The notes beneath the pieces are model-generated. The model searched no databases, was not told the DNA's origin, and worked only from the letters and a program-made list of their open reading frames with translations. The position numbers and the translations under genes are program-made. Positions 62,962 to 64,000 of a stretch of DNA of 64,000 nt are shown one piece after another. Each line of letters starts with the position of its first letter. Positions within the stretch are counted from its first letter, which is position 1. Origin of the DNA: Chloroflexota bacterium (lineage in GTDB: Bacteria > Chloroflexota > Dehalococcoidia > UBA2247 > RBG-13-53-26); the NCBI GenBank assembly GCA_016875915.1, contig VGOM01000004.1:1-64000 (forward strand), read 5' to 3'.

Positions 62962-62977
62962 GAAAGGGGCAGGCAAA

Positions 62978-64000
62978 CTGAAGCTACCTGACGAAAAGGG
63001 CTACTTCGGCTCCTATGGGGGCAGGTTCGTCCCCGAGACGGTGATGAGCGCCCTGGAGGAGCTGGACAGGGCCTATGGGGCGGCCTGCGCCGACCCCGCC
63101 TTCTGGAGCGAGTTCGATCTGCTCTGCCGTGACTACGCCGGCCGTCCCACCCCTCTGTATCATGCCCGGGGGCTGTCGGCCAGGGCGGGTGGGGCCAGCC
63201 TGTTGCTCAAGAGGGAGGACCTGCTGCACACCGGGGCCCACAAGATCAACAACGCCCTGGGTCAGGGCCTGCTGGCCCGGCGGATGGGCAAGGAGAGGAT
63301 CGTGGCCGAGACCGGTGCCGGACAGCACGGAGTGGCCGTGGCCACGGTCTGCGCCCTGCTCAAGGTGAAGTGCGTCATCTACATGGGCGACGAGGACGTG
63401 CGGCGGCAGTCCAGCAACGTCTTCCGGATGAAGCTCCTCGGCGCCGAGGTCTGCCCGGTATCCAGCGGCAGCCGGACGCTGAAAGACGCCGTCAACGAGT
63501 CCATCCGTGACTGGGTGACCAATGTGAGGCACACCCATCTCCTTCTGGGCTCGGCGGTGGGGCCGCATCCCTATCCCGACATGGTGGCCAACTTCCAATC
63601 GGTCATCGGCCGGGAGACCCGGGATGAGATGCTGGCCCGGTACGGCCGGCTGCCGGACTGCGTAGTGGCCTGTGTCGGCGGCGGCAGCAACGCCATCGGC
63701 ATGTTCCGTCCCTTCGTGGAGCACCTGTCGGTGCGGCTCATCGGCGTCGAGGCGGCTGGGAAGGGACTCGACGGCAGCAGCCATGCGGCCTCCCTGGTCC
63801 GGGGCAGGCCGGGCGTGCTGCACGGGACGAAGTCCTATGTCCTCCAGGATGAAGCCGGTCAGATCGCCTCCACCTTCAGTATCGCCCCGGGACTGGACTA
63901 CCCGGGCGTGGGGCCGGAGCATGCCCACTACCGGGACAGCGGCCGGGCCACCTATGTGGCCGTCACCGACGGCCAGGCCCTGGAGGGGTTCAAGCTCCTC
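62978..64000 (+). CDS. trpB: tryptophan synthase beta chain, C-terminus beyond the window
   Basis: Condenses indole with serine. The first 341 codons are present and open at the right edge. [20 protein letters not shown] is the family N-terminus, and [20 protein letters not shown] carries the PLP Lys near residue 84. [15 protein letters not shown] and [12 protein letters not shown] (phosphate loop) follow. No ATG, GTG or TTG precedes the conserved start in frame; the preceding in-frame stop is TAG at 62960-62962. CTG 62978 sits where the family Met should be and follows AAAGGGGCAGG, so a CTG start is proposed. trpA is presumably outside the window. Confidence 0.95.
   Translation, partial: MKLPDEKGYFGSYGGRFVPETVMSALEELDRAYGAACADPAFWSEFDLLCRDYAGRPTPLYHARGLSARAGGASLLLKREDLLHTGAHKINNALGQGLLARRMGKERIVAETGAGQHGVAVATVCALLKVKCVIYMGDEDVRRQSSNVFRMKLLGAEVCPVSSGSRTLKDAVNESIRDWVTNVRHTHLLLGSAVGPHPYPDMVANFQSVIGRETRDEMLARYGRLPDCVVACVGGGSNAIGMFRPFVEHLSVRLIGVEAAGKGLDGSSHAASLVRGRPGVLHGTKSYVLQDEAGQIASTFSIAPGLDYPGVGPEHAHYRDSGRATYVAVTDGQALEGFKLL

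Overview
The window is GC-rich, gene-dense bacterial DNA with short operons on both strands. Formate-tetrahydrofolate ligase, FolD, a ferredoxin-dependent 2-oxoacid oxidoreductase, a tungsten-type aldehyde:ferredoxin oxidoreductase and a glycyl radical enzyme all point to a strict anaerobe. A lone 5S rRNA gene, a T-box in front of trp and the general gene content would fit Chloroflexota (a Dehalococcoidia-like lineage). This is inference from gene content, and no 16S gene is present to confirm it.

Left part (1-36 kb) is mostly housekeeping. It holds a cut-off DUF6125-like protein, tRNA-Ala(TGC), ligA-pth, uvrA behind a solitary 5S rRNA gene, a two-subunit 2-oxoacid oxidoreductase, queA with an rpe-like gene, folD-fhs behind a long leader, and a small membrane protein. 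A frameshifted DUF2804 gene follows, then arginine synthesis (argJ, argB, argD, argG, argH), rpmB, a FakA/FakB-type pair, recG and argS. On the minus strand lies an aldehyde oxidoreductase-pabB-pabA-pabC-histone deacetylase-like operon. Promoters in front of argJ and argB place transcription starts almost on the start codons, so these mRNAs look leaderless.

Middle part (36-58.5 kb) is the accessory region and looks like an undescribed anaerobic degradation locus. Two adjacent family III CoA-transferases and an NTF2-fold protein precede a glycyl radical enzyme with its activase on the opposite strand. A regulator with an XRE helix-turn-helix, a PAS domain and a LuxR helix-turn-helix lies between the glycyl radical operon and a long plus-strand gene set. 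That set comprises a zinc alcohol dehydrogenase, a phytoene-desaturase-like flavoprotein, two quartets of DUF35 plus thiolase-fold proteins around an enoyl-CoA hydratase, an acyl-CoA dehydrogenase, an XRE-cupin regulator and an SMT-like methyltransferase. A 47-bp element occurs once on each side of the regulator. Each copy lies 172-178 bp from the start codon it faces and just upstream of a -10 box, in the same orientation relative to the gene served. This indicates common control of both operons. The toolkit resembles the bss/bbs logic (radical activation, CoA transfer, beta-oxidation, DUF35-assisted C-C cleavage), but the catalytic motifs differ and the substrate is unknown.

Right part (58.5-64 kb) is a tryptophan operon, trpE-D-C-F-B, under a consensus promoter and a Trp-specific T-box. 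It has no trpG; the PabA amidotransferase at 32 kb may serve both pathways. trpB appears to start with CTG and runs off the window.
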